64,000 nucleotides of DNA. Source: Mycolicibacterium sp. P9-22. Lineage in GTDB: Bacteria > Actinomycetota > Actinomycetes > Mycobacteriales > Mycobacteriaceae. The position numbers and the translations under genes were made by a program. Positions 1 to 7,737 of this stretch are shown in pieces. Numbering within the stretch: the stretch's first letter is position 1; each line of letters starts with the position of its first letter. Under the pieces are notes generated by a model. That model was not told the origin of the DNA. It saw nothing but the letters and a program-made list of their open reading frames with translations, and did not search any database. Location: the NCBI RefSeq assembly GCF_008329585.1, contig NZ_NPKP01000007.1, positions 248,001 to 312,000 of the forward strand. The letters are read 5' to 3'.

Positions 1-213
1 GCGGGTGGGATCTATGCCCACAACCCGTGCTCCGGCCGCGGCGAGCGCTCGGCTGACGATGCCCTCCCCGCACCCAATATCAAGAACGTCGAGGCCAAAA
101 AGATTGTCCGGCAGTGCATTCAGCAAAATATCCCGTGAGAACTGATGCATCGCAGAACCCCCACGAACCAACTCGGCGTACCAATCCGCGATGCCATCCC
201 AATCGTCTTCCAC
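1..213 (-). CDS. SAM-dependent methyltransferase, N-terminal part (runs off the window)
   Basis: Reading the minus strand gives a GTG start at 213 and a continuous frame to the window edge. The visible 71 residues contain LDVLDIGCGEG near residue 50, the glycine-rich motif I that binds S-adenosylmethionine, followed by an acidic end of beta strand 2 (VVGIDP). This is the usual start of a class I (Rossmann-fold) methyltransferase; the substrate is not visible because the rest of the gene lies outside the window. No strong ribosome binding site precedes the GTG, so the start is uncertain. It is divergent from the cupin gene that follows. Confidence 0.75.
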   Translation of the reverse strand, partial: MEDDWDGIADWYAELVRGGSAMHQFSRDILLNALPDNLFGLDVLDIGCGEGIVSRALAAAGARVVGIDPTR

Positions 214-362
214 CAGTGCCGATCTTACCCAACACGAAGTTGTAACTGGTGAGACAAGATCTGCTCCGTCTCGACTTTTTAGAAACGGGACAAGCGGTCT
301 GCGGCGACGCGTTCCTCACAGCCGAGGCCCGCACCAAGCATCCGGCGAGAATACTGCTGGCC

Positions 363-704
363 ATGAAGTTTGTGGAGTTGCCCCGGGGTGTTCTAGACGG
401 CGATGACCATGGAAGCCGCCACGTCACGATGCTCCAGCTTGCCCGGCTCGACGCGACGGAAGACCTCCGCGTGCACATCGCCTGGTGCGGTCCAGACAGC
501 GTGGTCGGTCGACATCCCGCTGGGGCGCATCAGCTCTTTGCGGTCGTCAGCGGGTCGGGATGGGTTGCGGATAGCGCCGGCCAACCTATTCCTATAGCCG
601 AAGGTCAGGCAGTGGTCTGGAATCCCGGCGAGGTGCACGAGTCCGGCTCGGAAGTCGGAATGATCGTCGCAATCGTGGCAAGTGCCACTCCCATCGTCGA
701 CTAG
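363..704 (+). CDS. Small cupin-domain protein
   Basis: A 113-residue protein from ATG 363. It has the feel of a single-domain cupin: PAGAHQLFAVVSGSGWV (about residues 56-72) resembles cupin motif 1 with a weakened metal-site pattern, and WNPGEVHESGSE (about 90-101) resembles motif 2 with one conserved His. Such proteins bind a metal or a small ligand in a beta barrel; the ligand cannot be told here. The frame is open upstream to 249, but the cupin-like part starts after 363. Divergent from the methyltransferase at the window start. It could be a sensor or a small isomerase. Confidence 0.6.
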   Translation: MKFVELPRGVLDGDDHGSRHVTMLQLARLDATEDLRVHIAWCGPDSVVGRHPAGAHQLFAVVSGSGWVADSAGQPIPIAEGQAVVWNPGEVHESGSEVGMIVAIVASATPIVD

Positions 705-747
705 GAATAGACGGCTGTGTGGACGTCGGCGCCGACCAGTAGGCCCC

Positions 748-1423
748 ATGCGGTCGGATTACCGGCGGCTCCCTAGTCATGCAGTGCATTCCGTGTGCGC
801 GCAGGACACATTTCTACGCTCGGTATGGGTAGCCGCAGGCGAGTCTCCCGAGTGGATTGTTGCCCGGACAGATGCCCTCCTCAAAGAAGTCGGGCGCATC
901 GTCGGCGTCGAAACATGGGCTAACTACACCGGCGACATATGGAAGGGGTCACCGAACCGCCTCGCAGACCTCGTCCGCAGTTTCGTGGTCCGAGACCGCC
1001 CAACGGTGGATAATCCAGCCGGCGAACGACTCCCAGAGGGGGGCTATTCATTAATCCTGTCCGGTATCGGGGCAGGTGTAGACATTGAACTGATGGTGGC
1101 GGCGGGCTGTACCGCCCTCGCGGCTCGATTGCCGATGCACACACCTTCAATCAAGTTGCGGGCGAAAGTATCCCGGACCATCACCGGCGACCTCGGAGAC
1201 CCATCGCACCGCCCGTCGGGGCAACTGGAAGATCGGCATCGGCTACCGCACCTGGCTCAGCACCGAAGTCGGAGCCGTCACCCGAGCCGCGGACGGACTG
1301 ACTGTCACCGATCTGGCCGGCGGAACGCTGATCTCCGCGCCCGACGACTGGCCTACCGATCGGGTCGTCGCGGCGATGACCGAGACCCTCTCGGCGAACG
1401 ACCTTGACGAGATTCCACACTGA
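748..1423 (+). pseudogene. Imm52-like immunity protein, frameshifted
   Basis: The first part (about 748-1190, frame 1) encodes TFLRSVWVAAGESPEWIVAR and a GDIWKGSP segment, like the N-terminal half of Imm52-type immunity proteins, which neutralise polymorphic toxins. The matching C-terminal half (KIGIGYRTWLSTEVG, then GGTLISAPDDW) is found one frame over (frame 2) from about 1202 to the TGA at 1421-1423. Reading straight on in frame 1 gives Arg/His-rich low-quality sequence. A single frameshift between about 1165 and 1225 would rejoin the halves. The start is unclear (ATG 748, or GTG 784/793). No toxin gene is next to it. The family assignment rests on pattern memory and is moderate. Confidence 0.45.
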
Positions 1424-1664
1424 ACGGCCACCGCACGTGACCGAAACAGCTACGCGTGCATCCCAGGGCCAGTCTCCATAGACCTACTGCTCGCGGAAGC
1501 AAACATCTTGTGTCGAACTCAGCGGCTGCGCCGTTGCCAGACCCACCGCTACCGGCGAAACAAGACCCACAGCCGTCGCTCACTCTCCAAGCCAGCGAAA
1601 GACGTGACAGTGGCTGCGCGCGTTGGCGTTATGCTGCTCAAAGGGGAGTGAATCGGGGGATTCT

Positions 1665-2438
1665 GTGTTGACTGAAACGTTGGCCGACGGGCTGTGGGCC
1701 TATCGGTTGGGTCAGGTCATGTTCGATCTGGCCCTGCTGATAGCCGGGGCGCTGCTGCTGTTTGTCGGTATCCGTCGTCGCCGAACCTATGATCGCTGGG
1801 TCCGAAACGACGATTCCAGGTTCGCCTCAGAGCCCGCCCGAGACCTCGCCGCTGACGACGACGAGTTCGATCCTCGCTTGCGCGACGACTATGACCCGGA
1901 CGATGATGAGGATCTTGGGCCGCGACAACCGCGCACGCCAGGCAAGGGCACCGTGCTCATCGTCATCGGTGTGTTGGTCCTCCTGCTGGGAACCAAACAG
2001 GTGATTACAGGTCTGATCCCGCCGCGCATTCCACAAGCCGAAGGCGGTGTCGTGGTCGGGCAGTGCATCACCGCACAGACCTACGACCAGGGCCACATGA
2101 ACAGCGAGCCCGTCGACTGCGACCAATCCGACGCCACCATGGAGCTGGCATCCGACGGCGACGCCACAGCGAGCTGCCCGGACGGAAAACGCGCCGGCAC
2201 AACGTACCCCGCGCTCACCAACGCCGGCCGCACGCAGTGCTTCGTCCTCAACCTGCGCGAAAACCAGTGCTACGTCCTCGCCCGCACCGCCACCGTCGTC
2301 ACCTGCACCAACCCGGCCGCGAACGTGAGGGTCACGCGCCGCATCGACGGCACCAGTGCAGCGAAGGGATGCTCGGCTCAGGCGCGGGTCATGGCCTACC
2401 CCGAACCGCAGCGCGTTTACTGTTTGGTCGCACCGTGA
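1665..2438 (+). CDS. LppU/SCO3897-like membrane protein, tandem copy 1
   Basis: A 257-residue protein with two hydrophobic segments (about residues 17-38 and 95-115) separated by an acidic, Asp-rich linker (DDDEFDPRLRDDYDPDDDED). The region after the second segment should lie outside and has at least seven cysteines in a pattern shared with the next gene: VGQCIT, PVDC, ASCPDGKR, then C-F, C-Y, a Cys near ANVRV and a final YCLVAP. A VGxC...DC...A pattern with later CP and C is typical of LppU/SCO3897-type extracytoplasmic domains of unknown role. Start chosen as GTG 1665 after GGGGA; TTG 1668 aligns with the start of the next gene and is equally possible. Confidence 0.7.
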   Translation: MLTETLADGLWAYRLGQVMFDLALLIAGALLLFVGIRRRRTYDRWVRNDDSRFASEPARDLAADDDEFDPRLRDDYDPDDDEDLGPRQPRTPGKGTVLIVIGVLVLLLGTKQVITGLIPPRIPQAEGGVVVGQCITAQTYDQGHMNSEPVDCDQSDATMELASDGDATASCPDGKRAGTTYPALTNAGRTQCFVLNLRENQCYVLARTATVVTCTNPAANVRVTRRIDGTSAAKGCSAQARVMAYPEPQRVYCLVAP

Positions 2439-2518
2439 TTCGCCTCGGAGACACGTGACATCGCCTCGTTTCAGCGGCAGTTGAGGCACCAAGACGGATT
2501 GGATCGGGGGACTCTGCG

Positions 2519-3244
2519 GTGATCGACATGTTGGCTTACGGACCCACCTTTCGGCAGACCAGCTATGCCATCATCTTCCCGGTCGTGGGCGCGGTCCTGC
2601 TGGCACTCGGGATCCGGCGCCGACTGGCCTGGCGCCGCTGGAACGGCGACGACAACGACCGGCTGCTGAAACAGACACCTGGCTCAGCAGCACCGGGTAC
2701 GGACTCCGAGGCCCGGGCCGATCTCGGAGGCCCTTCGTCTCAGCCACCGGGCAGGGGAACCGCGCTCATCGTCGCCGGCGCAATCGTGGCGGTGCTCGGC
2801 GCGGGGCACATCCTGTCCTATGTCGCGGCCGCTCGCGTATCGAACGCGGTGAAATACGATGTCGGCCAGTGCATCACACCTAGCGAGTTCGAACGGCGAA
2901 GCATCACCGCCGATCCCGTCGACTGCGGCCGCACCGATGCCACCCTGCAGTTGATCTCCGAAGTCGACGCAGACGCGAGCTGCCCAGACGGAAAGCGCGA
3001 CGGCACCCTTTACCCGGCGCTCACCAGCGACGTGCGCACCTTGTGCTTCGTGTGGAACCTGCAGGAAGGGCATTGCTATGCCGCCGCCAGGGCCTTCACG
3101 CCGGCCGACTGCGCCGACCCCACCGCCAACGTGAAAGTCGCACGCCGCGTCGACGGACCCGGCGGAGCCGGTGATTGCCCCGCTGACGGGCGGGCGATCA
3201 CCTATCACGAACCCAAGCGCAGCTACTGCCTCGTCGCGCCATGA
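2519..3244 (+). CDS. LppU/SCO3897-like membrane protein, tandem copy 2
   Basis: A 241-residue paralogue of the gene just upstream, 80 bp away on the same strand. It shares the upstream leader (ATCGGGGGA then an 8-9 base gap to the start), both membrane segments (about 17-36 and 79-98) and the cysteine framework VGQCIT, PVDCGRTDATLQL, DASCPDGKRDGTLYPALT, RTLCFVWNL, CYAAA, YCLVAP. The Asp-rich linker of copy 1 is replaced by a Ser/Pro/Gly-rich one. The shared promoter-proximal sequence and order indicate a local gene duplication. Function unknown; probably an anchored extracytoplasmic domain held together by disulfides. Confidence 0.75.
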   Translation: MIDMLAYGPTFRQTSYAIIFPVVGAVLLALGIRRRLAWRRWNGDDNDRLLKQTPGSAAPGTDSEARADLGGPSSQPPGRGTALIVAGAIVAVLGAGHILSYVAAARVSNAVKYDVGQCITPSEFERRSITADPVDCGRTDATLQLISEVDADASCPDGKRDGTLYPALTSDVRTLCFVWNLQEGHCYAAARAFTPADCADPTANVKVARRVDGPGGAGDCPADGRAITYHEPKRSYCLVAP

Positions 3245-3385
3245 TGCATCCCAACCACGCGTGGCGCATGTTTGTCTCGTTGGCCCGAAAGTGTGCCCTG
3301 GCGGAGGGCTCGGGCCTCACCCTGACCGGACACGTCAAGACGTTTGGCTACGTCGCGTTCGTCTCTTCCTCGATAAGCGAGATTC

Positions 3386-4093
3386 TTACCACCATCGACT
3401 GTGGTGAACGACCGCGTCTGCGAGTAGAGCGACGCCGGCGATCAGAAACATGATGCGTACACCGATGGGCCCGTAGCGGGTGAGAGTGCGCACGAGCCAG
3501 CGATGCGCTCGATCAGCTCGTTTACTTCTGCTGGTGGACAACCCGAGAACCAGCATGCAGGGCAGCAGTGCGATGACGCAGTAGGCGATCACCATGATCG
3601 GCCAGGCGGATGGTCGAGGTTGCATTGCGGCGATCATGGCCAGACCCGCCAAGTAGGGAATCGCAGTGGGCGCCTGCCCACAACCGACAGCGGCACCGAC
3701 GAACCCGAGCAACCAAGGCCGCTGACGCATCGCGGCCATGGCCCACCCCGGCGCGGTCGTTTGGGCGGTCAGTGGGAAAAATGCCAAAGCGATCAACACC
3801 ACGCCCAGTAAGAGTTCGCCCCAGTACCGCACTGTCGGTGTGAGACTGACATCGGCCAGATCAACCAGAAAGTGCAAACCAAGTACGGCACACAAGCCGA
3901 AGATGGCCATCACCACAAAGACACCGGCAATGAAACTCACACCACCAGGCAACGCCGACTGACGATTGAGCCGACTGCCATAGACCACTGCCGAGACGAC
4001 CCCGATATTCAGCACACTCAGCGAATCCAGGAACGCCAAACCCGTCAACGTCAGCAAAAGCGCGCTCACTGTGCTCGCGGCTCCCCAGCCCAT
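3386..4093 (-). CDS. GAP-family (Sap/SfLAP-like) membrane exporter protein
   Basis: A 235-residue protein from ATG 4093 with about six hydrophobic stretches (around residues 8-36, 49-76, 88-110, 130-155, 163-190 and 205-228). The arrangement and the DSLSVLNIGV and GQAPTAIPYLAGLAMI segments fit the GAP/Sap family, named after the mycobacterial peptidoglycolipid- or sulfolipid-addressing proteins that help move glycolipids across the membrane. The frame is open further upstream to a TTG at 4123, but the first membrane segment begins right after ATG 4093. No lipid biosynthesis gene sits beside it, so the cargo is unknown. Confidence 0.7.
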   Translation of the reverse strand: MGWGAASTVSALLLTLTGLAFLDSLSVLNIGVVSAVVYGSRLNRQSALPGGVSFIAGVFVVMAIFGLCAVLGLHFLVDLADVSLTPTVRYWGELLLGVVLIALAFFPLTAQTTAPGWAMAAMRQRPWLLGFVGAAVGCGQAPTAIPYLAGLAMIAAMQPRPSAWPIMVIAYCVIALLPCMLVLGLSTSRSKRADRAHRWLVRTLTRYGPIGVRIMFLIAGVALLADAVVHHSRWW

Positions 4094-4577
4094 AGAGCGT
4101 CGACGCGATCGCACCGACACCAAAATTCAAACCCGTCGCCGATACTACGGCCCCCAGGTCGCAAGCTACGTTGGCTGTCGGTCGAGAGCCGTTGCGATGT
4201 ATCGACGCCCGACAGATCTCTCGCCAATCACCACGCGTCCGTGGGGCGTTCGAGTACGCCGGTCGAGGGACTGGTGTCGTCAGCGGGGAGGGGGCCCGGT
4301 CCGGCGCTAGCACGGGGGTGGCTCCTGACTTTGGTCGGCTCACTTGGAACGCTTCGGCGACGGCATTGATTTTGACCACAGATTCATGATCGCGATATCA
4401 CACGTCGTACAGGTCGGCCATGCCGGCGATACCGTTCTCGGTTCGATATTCGTGTGTTTGCCGGGAAGATCCGGGGCCCTGTGAGCTTTTCCGGGTGTCA
4501 TCCGCGCCGTTTTCCACTCCAGGGCTGGGGCCGGCGCGACAGCGCGACCCTGACGCAGAAATCGACGCGCCAAAGGG
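4094..4577. other. Intergenic stretch, no recognisable gene
   Basis: About 480 bases between the start of the GAP-family gene and the MPT64-like remnant. Short open frames exist on both strands but none has a good ribosome binding site, a recognisable motif, or third-position G+C bias in line with the neighbours. It may hold the promoter of the GAP-family gene and decayed sequence belonging to the same accessory patch. Confidence 0.5.
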
Positions 4578-4877
4578 TCAGTGCGGCGGAGCGGCGAGTT
4601 CTGATCGAGGCACCGAAACCTCCAGGGGCCCTTCGGCATGTCCCAAGAGCTGACCCTGTCCGAAGTAGAAGATCACGCCCTCGTCGGTGATCGCGAAGTT
4701 GCCGAACGTAGCGTCATCCACCTTTCCGAGCATCGACGTCAGAACCTCAGGCGCCCAACGTTTCTCCAACTCCTGACGAACGGCCGGGTAGATGATGTCG
4801 AGCGGTCTCGCGCCCGGGGCGAGCAACGAGTCCAGCTCTATCGGTACCTGACTGCCGTTGTCGTAGTTGAATGCTTC
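4578..4877 (-). pseudogene. C-terminal remnant of an MPT64/RsiV-like (DUF3298) secreted protein
   Basis: About 100 codons matching the end of the MPT64 family: an EAFNYDNG turn, then LDIIYPAVRQELEKRW, FGNFAITDEGVIFYFG, and PLEVSVPRSEL near the end, which parallel the AFDWD, VVFPIVQGELSK, NFAVTNDGVIFFF and VLVPRS segments of M. tuberculosis MPT64. The N-terminal half and any signal peptide are missing: upstream of 4877 the frame changes to unrelated residues and overlaps the 3' end of the next minus-strand gene (4838-5317) in another frame. It therefore looks like a 5'-truncated gene left after a deletion or recombination. An ATG at 4913 exists but adds only junction sequence. Confidence 0.7.
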
Positions 4878-5317
4878 ACCGGTGCCTCGCTGTAGGCGCG
4901 CAGACCCCGGCATATCGAGGCGTCGCGCAGGGTCCCGGTCAGGGTGACCGGATCAAAGGAGTACTCGAAGGTCGACGGCTGCCGGACGCCGTCGCAGGTG
5001 GCCCCGGTGGGGTTGGGCCGATTGAACTGCCACCGCCCGTCGATCAACCGCATCTCGTGGGTCCAGCCGCCGGTTTGTGATGTCACGGCGGTGCAGCCGT
5101 CCCCGCACGGCGCGAGGGTCCAGTACCAGTGCGTGTCGGTGTCGGTGTCGGGGTCGGGGTCGGGCCACTGCTCGGCGCCGAGCACGGTGAATTGCCTGCT
5201 GCCCTGGACGTATTGGTCATACATGCCGGACAGCTCCTCGGCCGGGGCCGGTCCGGCGAAGATGACGGCAGCCCCGCCGGGCGCGGCAAGCGTGGAGACG
5301 ACGCGAACAACAGCCAT
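4838..5317 (-). CDS. Secreted protein of a mycobacterial hypothetical family, 3' end rebuilt from junction sequence
   Basis: A 159-residue protein. ATG 5317 is preceded by GGGAGGA at good spacing. The N terminus is a signal peptide with an Ala-rich end and a likely cut after APA (about residue 26). The mature part has a (DP)3-(DT)3 stretch (about 53-63) encoded by a TCGGTG/TCGGGG hexamer repeat, then W-F/Y-W-T-LAPCGDGCTAV, a RLIDGRWQFNR segment, and paired cysteines (ATCDGV, SICRGL). This cysteine/tryptophan layout is seen in many small exported mycobacterial proteins of unknown role. The last residues (HSTTTTAVRYR) are read out of frame from the MPT64-like remnant, so the natural C terminus may have been replaced. 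Confidence 0.65.
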   Translation of the reverse strand: MAVVRVVSTLAAPGGAAVIFAGPAPAEELSGMYDQYVQGSRQFTVLGAEQWPDPDPDTDTDTHWYWTLAPCGDGCTAVTSQTGGWTHEMRLIDGRWQFNRPNPTGATCDGVRQPSTFEYSFDPVTLTGTLRDASICRGLRAYSEAPVKHSTTTTAVRYR

Positions 5318-5389
5318 GGTGTGTCCTCCCGCGGGTCCGCTGACCGGAGTATCGCAGGACGGCCGTCGCGCCGTCGCTGATCAGCGATT

Positions 5390-5701
5390 TCAGTGCTGCG
5401 GCGGCCAAGGCGGAGGCGGTGGAGGCGGGGGCTGCTGCGGGTACGGCGGGGGCCACTGGCCACCCGGGGGCGGAGGTTGTTGCCCCTGCCAGTACGGCTG
5501 CTGACCCGGCCACTGCGGGTTCGGGTAGTACGGATTCGGCGGCGGGCCCTGTTGCCGCGGCTTCTGCACCAGCTTCACGATCGCCCAGATGACCAGTCCG
5601 ATAATGAGCGCCAGGAAGAACAGGCGGCCCATCACCTCGCCGACGACACGTCCCCGGTTGCTCACCTCCGCCAGATTCAGCGCAAGATCGATCGTCTCCA
5701 T
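5390..5701 (-). CDS. Small single-pass membrane protein with proline/glutamine-rich tail
   Basis: 103 residues from ATG 5701. Residues about 25-45 (GRLFFLALIIGLVIWAIVKL) form one membrane helix. The rest, from about residue 50, is a Pro/Gln/Trp/Tyr-rich low-complexity tail ending in poly-proline and PPWPPQH. Such tails are common in actinobacterial envelope proteins and may contact the cell wall or partner proteins. No functional domain is recognised. Same strand as its neighbours on both sides, with gaps of 72 and 182 bases. Confidence 0.65.
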   Translation of the reverse strand: METIDLALNLAEVSNRGRVVGEVMGRLFFLALIIGLVIWAIVKLVQKPRQQGPPPNPYYPNPQWPGQQPYWQGQQPPPPGGQWPPPYPQQPPPPPPPPWPPQH

Positions 5702-5883
5702 CGTGGCTCCCCCCGGCCGCCAGCCTTGTCGCTACCAGCCTATTGCCATCCGGGCGTGCTCCGTGCACGGATTTCCGCGTGGTTGCCCACGGCCCGTTCG
5801 ATATCCCCTCGGCGGTGACGGTGGTGCTCCGGTGCGTCTTCTCGCCCACGCGGTTGGTGAGTTTCTTGCCCCGCCTCCGCGTG

Positions 5884-6156
5884 CTAACAGGGATCGCCGG
5901 GTGGCGTGAAGTAGGCCACGCCTTCGACTGTGTAGCAGGGGATCTCGCCCGGGAAGTAAGGGGTGTGGACCGCGGCGATGGCGGCACCGGCGACGACATC
6001 GCCTGCGATGTTGGTGCACCCGCCTGCAGAGAAGTGCCGGCCGCTTGCGCCGGCACACACGTCGGCACCGGCCGCCGGGGCGGCCACAACTGGGAGGACG
6101 GCTGCCGATGCGCTGAGCAGCGCGCCGGCCAGCAGAGTGGTGGTGCGTGTGACCAT
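5884..6156 (-). CDS. Small secreted protein with signal peptide
   Basis: 90 residues from ATG 6156, preceded by a GAGGAG-type ribosome site. Residues 1-30 are a clear signal peptide (basic start, hydrophobic core, AAPAAGADV cut region). The mature part of about 60 residues has four cysteines (VCAG, GGCTN, PCYT and the final residue), suggesting two disulfides in an exported protein. It has no recognised domain. Short exported proteins like this are numerous in mycobacteria. Confidence 0.65.
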   Translation of the reverse strand: MVTRTTTLLAGALLSASAAVLPVVAAPAAGADVCAGASGRHFSAGGCTNIAGDVVAGAAIAAVHTPYFPGEIPCYTVEGVAYFTPPGDPC

Positions 6157-6331
6157 GGGAATCTCCTCAAGGGGCGCGATGCCCTACTGGCAATTGTCGC
6201 GTCCGTAGGCGTTCGGGGTCGCATTTTCCGGATAGTCGACGGTGGATCCTTGCCGCTGCAATCTCTTCACTGCGCGGCCGCATGGCCCATCGGTGGCGGT
6301 TTGACACGTGACGTCGGGTACCGCGACGAAC

Positions 6332-6988
6332 TCAGATCGCCAACTGCCGGATGAGTGCGTCGGCGCCGGTGATGACCGGGGGGTACCGCCTGCGCGCCGC
6401 CGAGCCCAGCCAGTCCTCGCGCCGCAGTTCGTAGACGTGCTCGATGAGCTCGCGGCCGTCCTCGACCAGGATGTGACTGTCGACGAACCGGTAGCCGAGC
6501 GAGGTGGAGACCGCGATGCTGGCGGTGTTCTCCTCGAGCGCCCAGGATTTCGCCGCCTCGGCGCCCAGGAGGCCGAACGCGAGTTCGAGCACCGCGGCCC
6601 GGGCCCGGATGCCCAGCCCGCGGCCCTGGAACGGCGCGATCAGCCATGAGGTCGTACCGACGATGCGTCGCTGCGGCCACTGCTCGAATCCAGACACACT
6701 CTGCAGACCGACCGGTGCGCCGTCGACGAGGACCGCGAGATCGAGGGTCCAACCCGGCCGTTTGGCGAGATCGCGGTTGGATTGCACCCGGGCGATCCGC
6801 TGGCGTTCGATCTCCTGCGGGGTACGTCCGTCGATCCACTTCACGAAGTGCGTCTGATCGGCGGGCAGCACCGCGCCCGGTGTCCCGGCGTGCCGGGCGA
6901 GTTCGGCGAGCTGGGCGTCCGTCGGTGCGGCCAGCTCGGCACCCTCCAGCGCGATCCGCAACGCGAATTGTGCTCCCGCCTCGGTCAT
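6332..6988 (-). CDS. GNAT-family N-acetyltransferase
   Basis: 218 residues from ATG 6988. The acetyl-CoA binding region is APFQGRGLGIRARAAVLELA (about residues 120-139), the R/Q-x-x-G-x-G/A loop of GNAT enzymes, followed by a WALEENTASIAVSTSLGYRF segment (about 152-171) typical of strand 5 to strand 6. It resembles RimJ/RimL-like ribosomal or small-molecule acetyltransferases; the acceptor substrate is unknown. The frame runs upstream to 7024 but MTEAGAQ at 6988 is the natural start. It is divergent from the SIMPL gene with only about 74 bases between. Confidence 0.8.
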   Translation of the reverse strand: MTEAGAQFALRIALEGAELAAPTDAQLAELARHAGTPGAVLPADQTHFVKWIDGRTPQEIERQRIARVQSNRDLAKRPGWTLDLAVLVDGAPVGLQSVSGFEQWPQRRIVGTTSWLIAPFQGRGLGIRARAAVLELAFGLLGAEAAKSWALEENTASIAVSTSLGYRFVDSHILVEDGRELIEHVYELRREDWLGSAARRRYPPVITGADALIRQLAI

Positions 6989-7062
6989 CCCGTCGACAGT
7001 AGCCCCCACCCGACCGGGAAACACCGGACCTGCCGGCCGGGTTCGGTGGTTACGCTGAAGAC

Positions 7063-7737
7063 ATGCCGACCGAGATCACGGTGCGTGGATCGTTCTCCGC
7101 CTTCCAGCCGCCCGAGCGGGGAACCGTGCGGGCATCGATCGCCCACGAGGGTGCCGACATGGGAACGGTGTATGACCGGGTGGCCCACGATCTCGCTACG
7201 GTCAAGACCTCGGTGACCCGCCTGCAGGCCCTGGATCCGCCGCCGCTGACCTGGTGGTCGGCCGGGCAGCTACGCACCTGGTCCCAGCGGCCCTGGCACA
7301 AGGACGGCAAGCAGCTGCCGATGGTGCATCACGCCGGTGTCGATGTCGAGGTGAAATTCCGCGACTTCGCAGCACTGTCGCGGTGGGTCGGTGAACATGT
7401 TTCGGGCACCGGGGGATTCCGGGTCACCCAGGTGATCTGGGCGCACACGGCAGCTCGGCGCGACGCCTTGTTCGCCGATGCCCGTACCCGAGCGGTGCGC
7501 GATGCGTTGGCCCGTGCCCAGCAGTATGCGGACGCGCTAGAGCTGGGCACGGTGCGCCCGGTGGCCATCGCCGACGCCGGAATGCTTGCCACTCAACACC
7601 TTCCGGAAGCCGCCCATGGTGGCACCTTCCTGCGGGCGGCGGCAAGCCCGGCCGGCGGCGGGGATGTCGAATTGTTGCCCGAGGACATCGAGGTGTCCGC
7701 GACCGTCGACGCCCGGTTCCTGGCGGGCGAACCTTAA
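7063..7737 (+). CDS. SIMPL-domain (DUF541) protein
   Basis: 224 residues from ATG 7063. It starts with TEITVRGSFSA, the opening strand of SIMPL/DUF541 proteins, and has the typical V-x-V-x-F-RDFAALSRWV middle and an AVRDALARAQQYADALEL helix near residue 155, then DIEVSATVDARF at the end. No signal peptide is seen, unlike many periplasmic members. The function of the family is not settled. Its stop overlaps that of the convergent lipase gene by 4 bases (7734-7737). Confidence 0.8.
   Translation: MPTEITVRGSFSAFQPPERGTVRASIAHEGADMGTVYDRVAHDLATVKTSVTRLQALDPPPLTWWSAGQLRTWSQRPWHKDGKQLPMVHHAGVDVEVKFRDFAALSRWVGEHVSGTGGFRVTQVIWAHTAARRDALFADARTRAVRDALARAQQYADALELGTVRPVAIADAGMLATQHLPEAAHGGTFLRAAASPAGGGDVELLPEDIEVSATVDARFLAGEP

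Noticed and set aside
1456..1664. A short plus-strand gene before the LppU-like pair
   Set aside because: No ribosome site, no motif, and its codon pattern differs from the neighbours. The region is better read as leader and promoter DNA.
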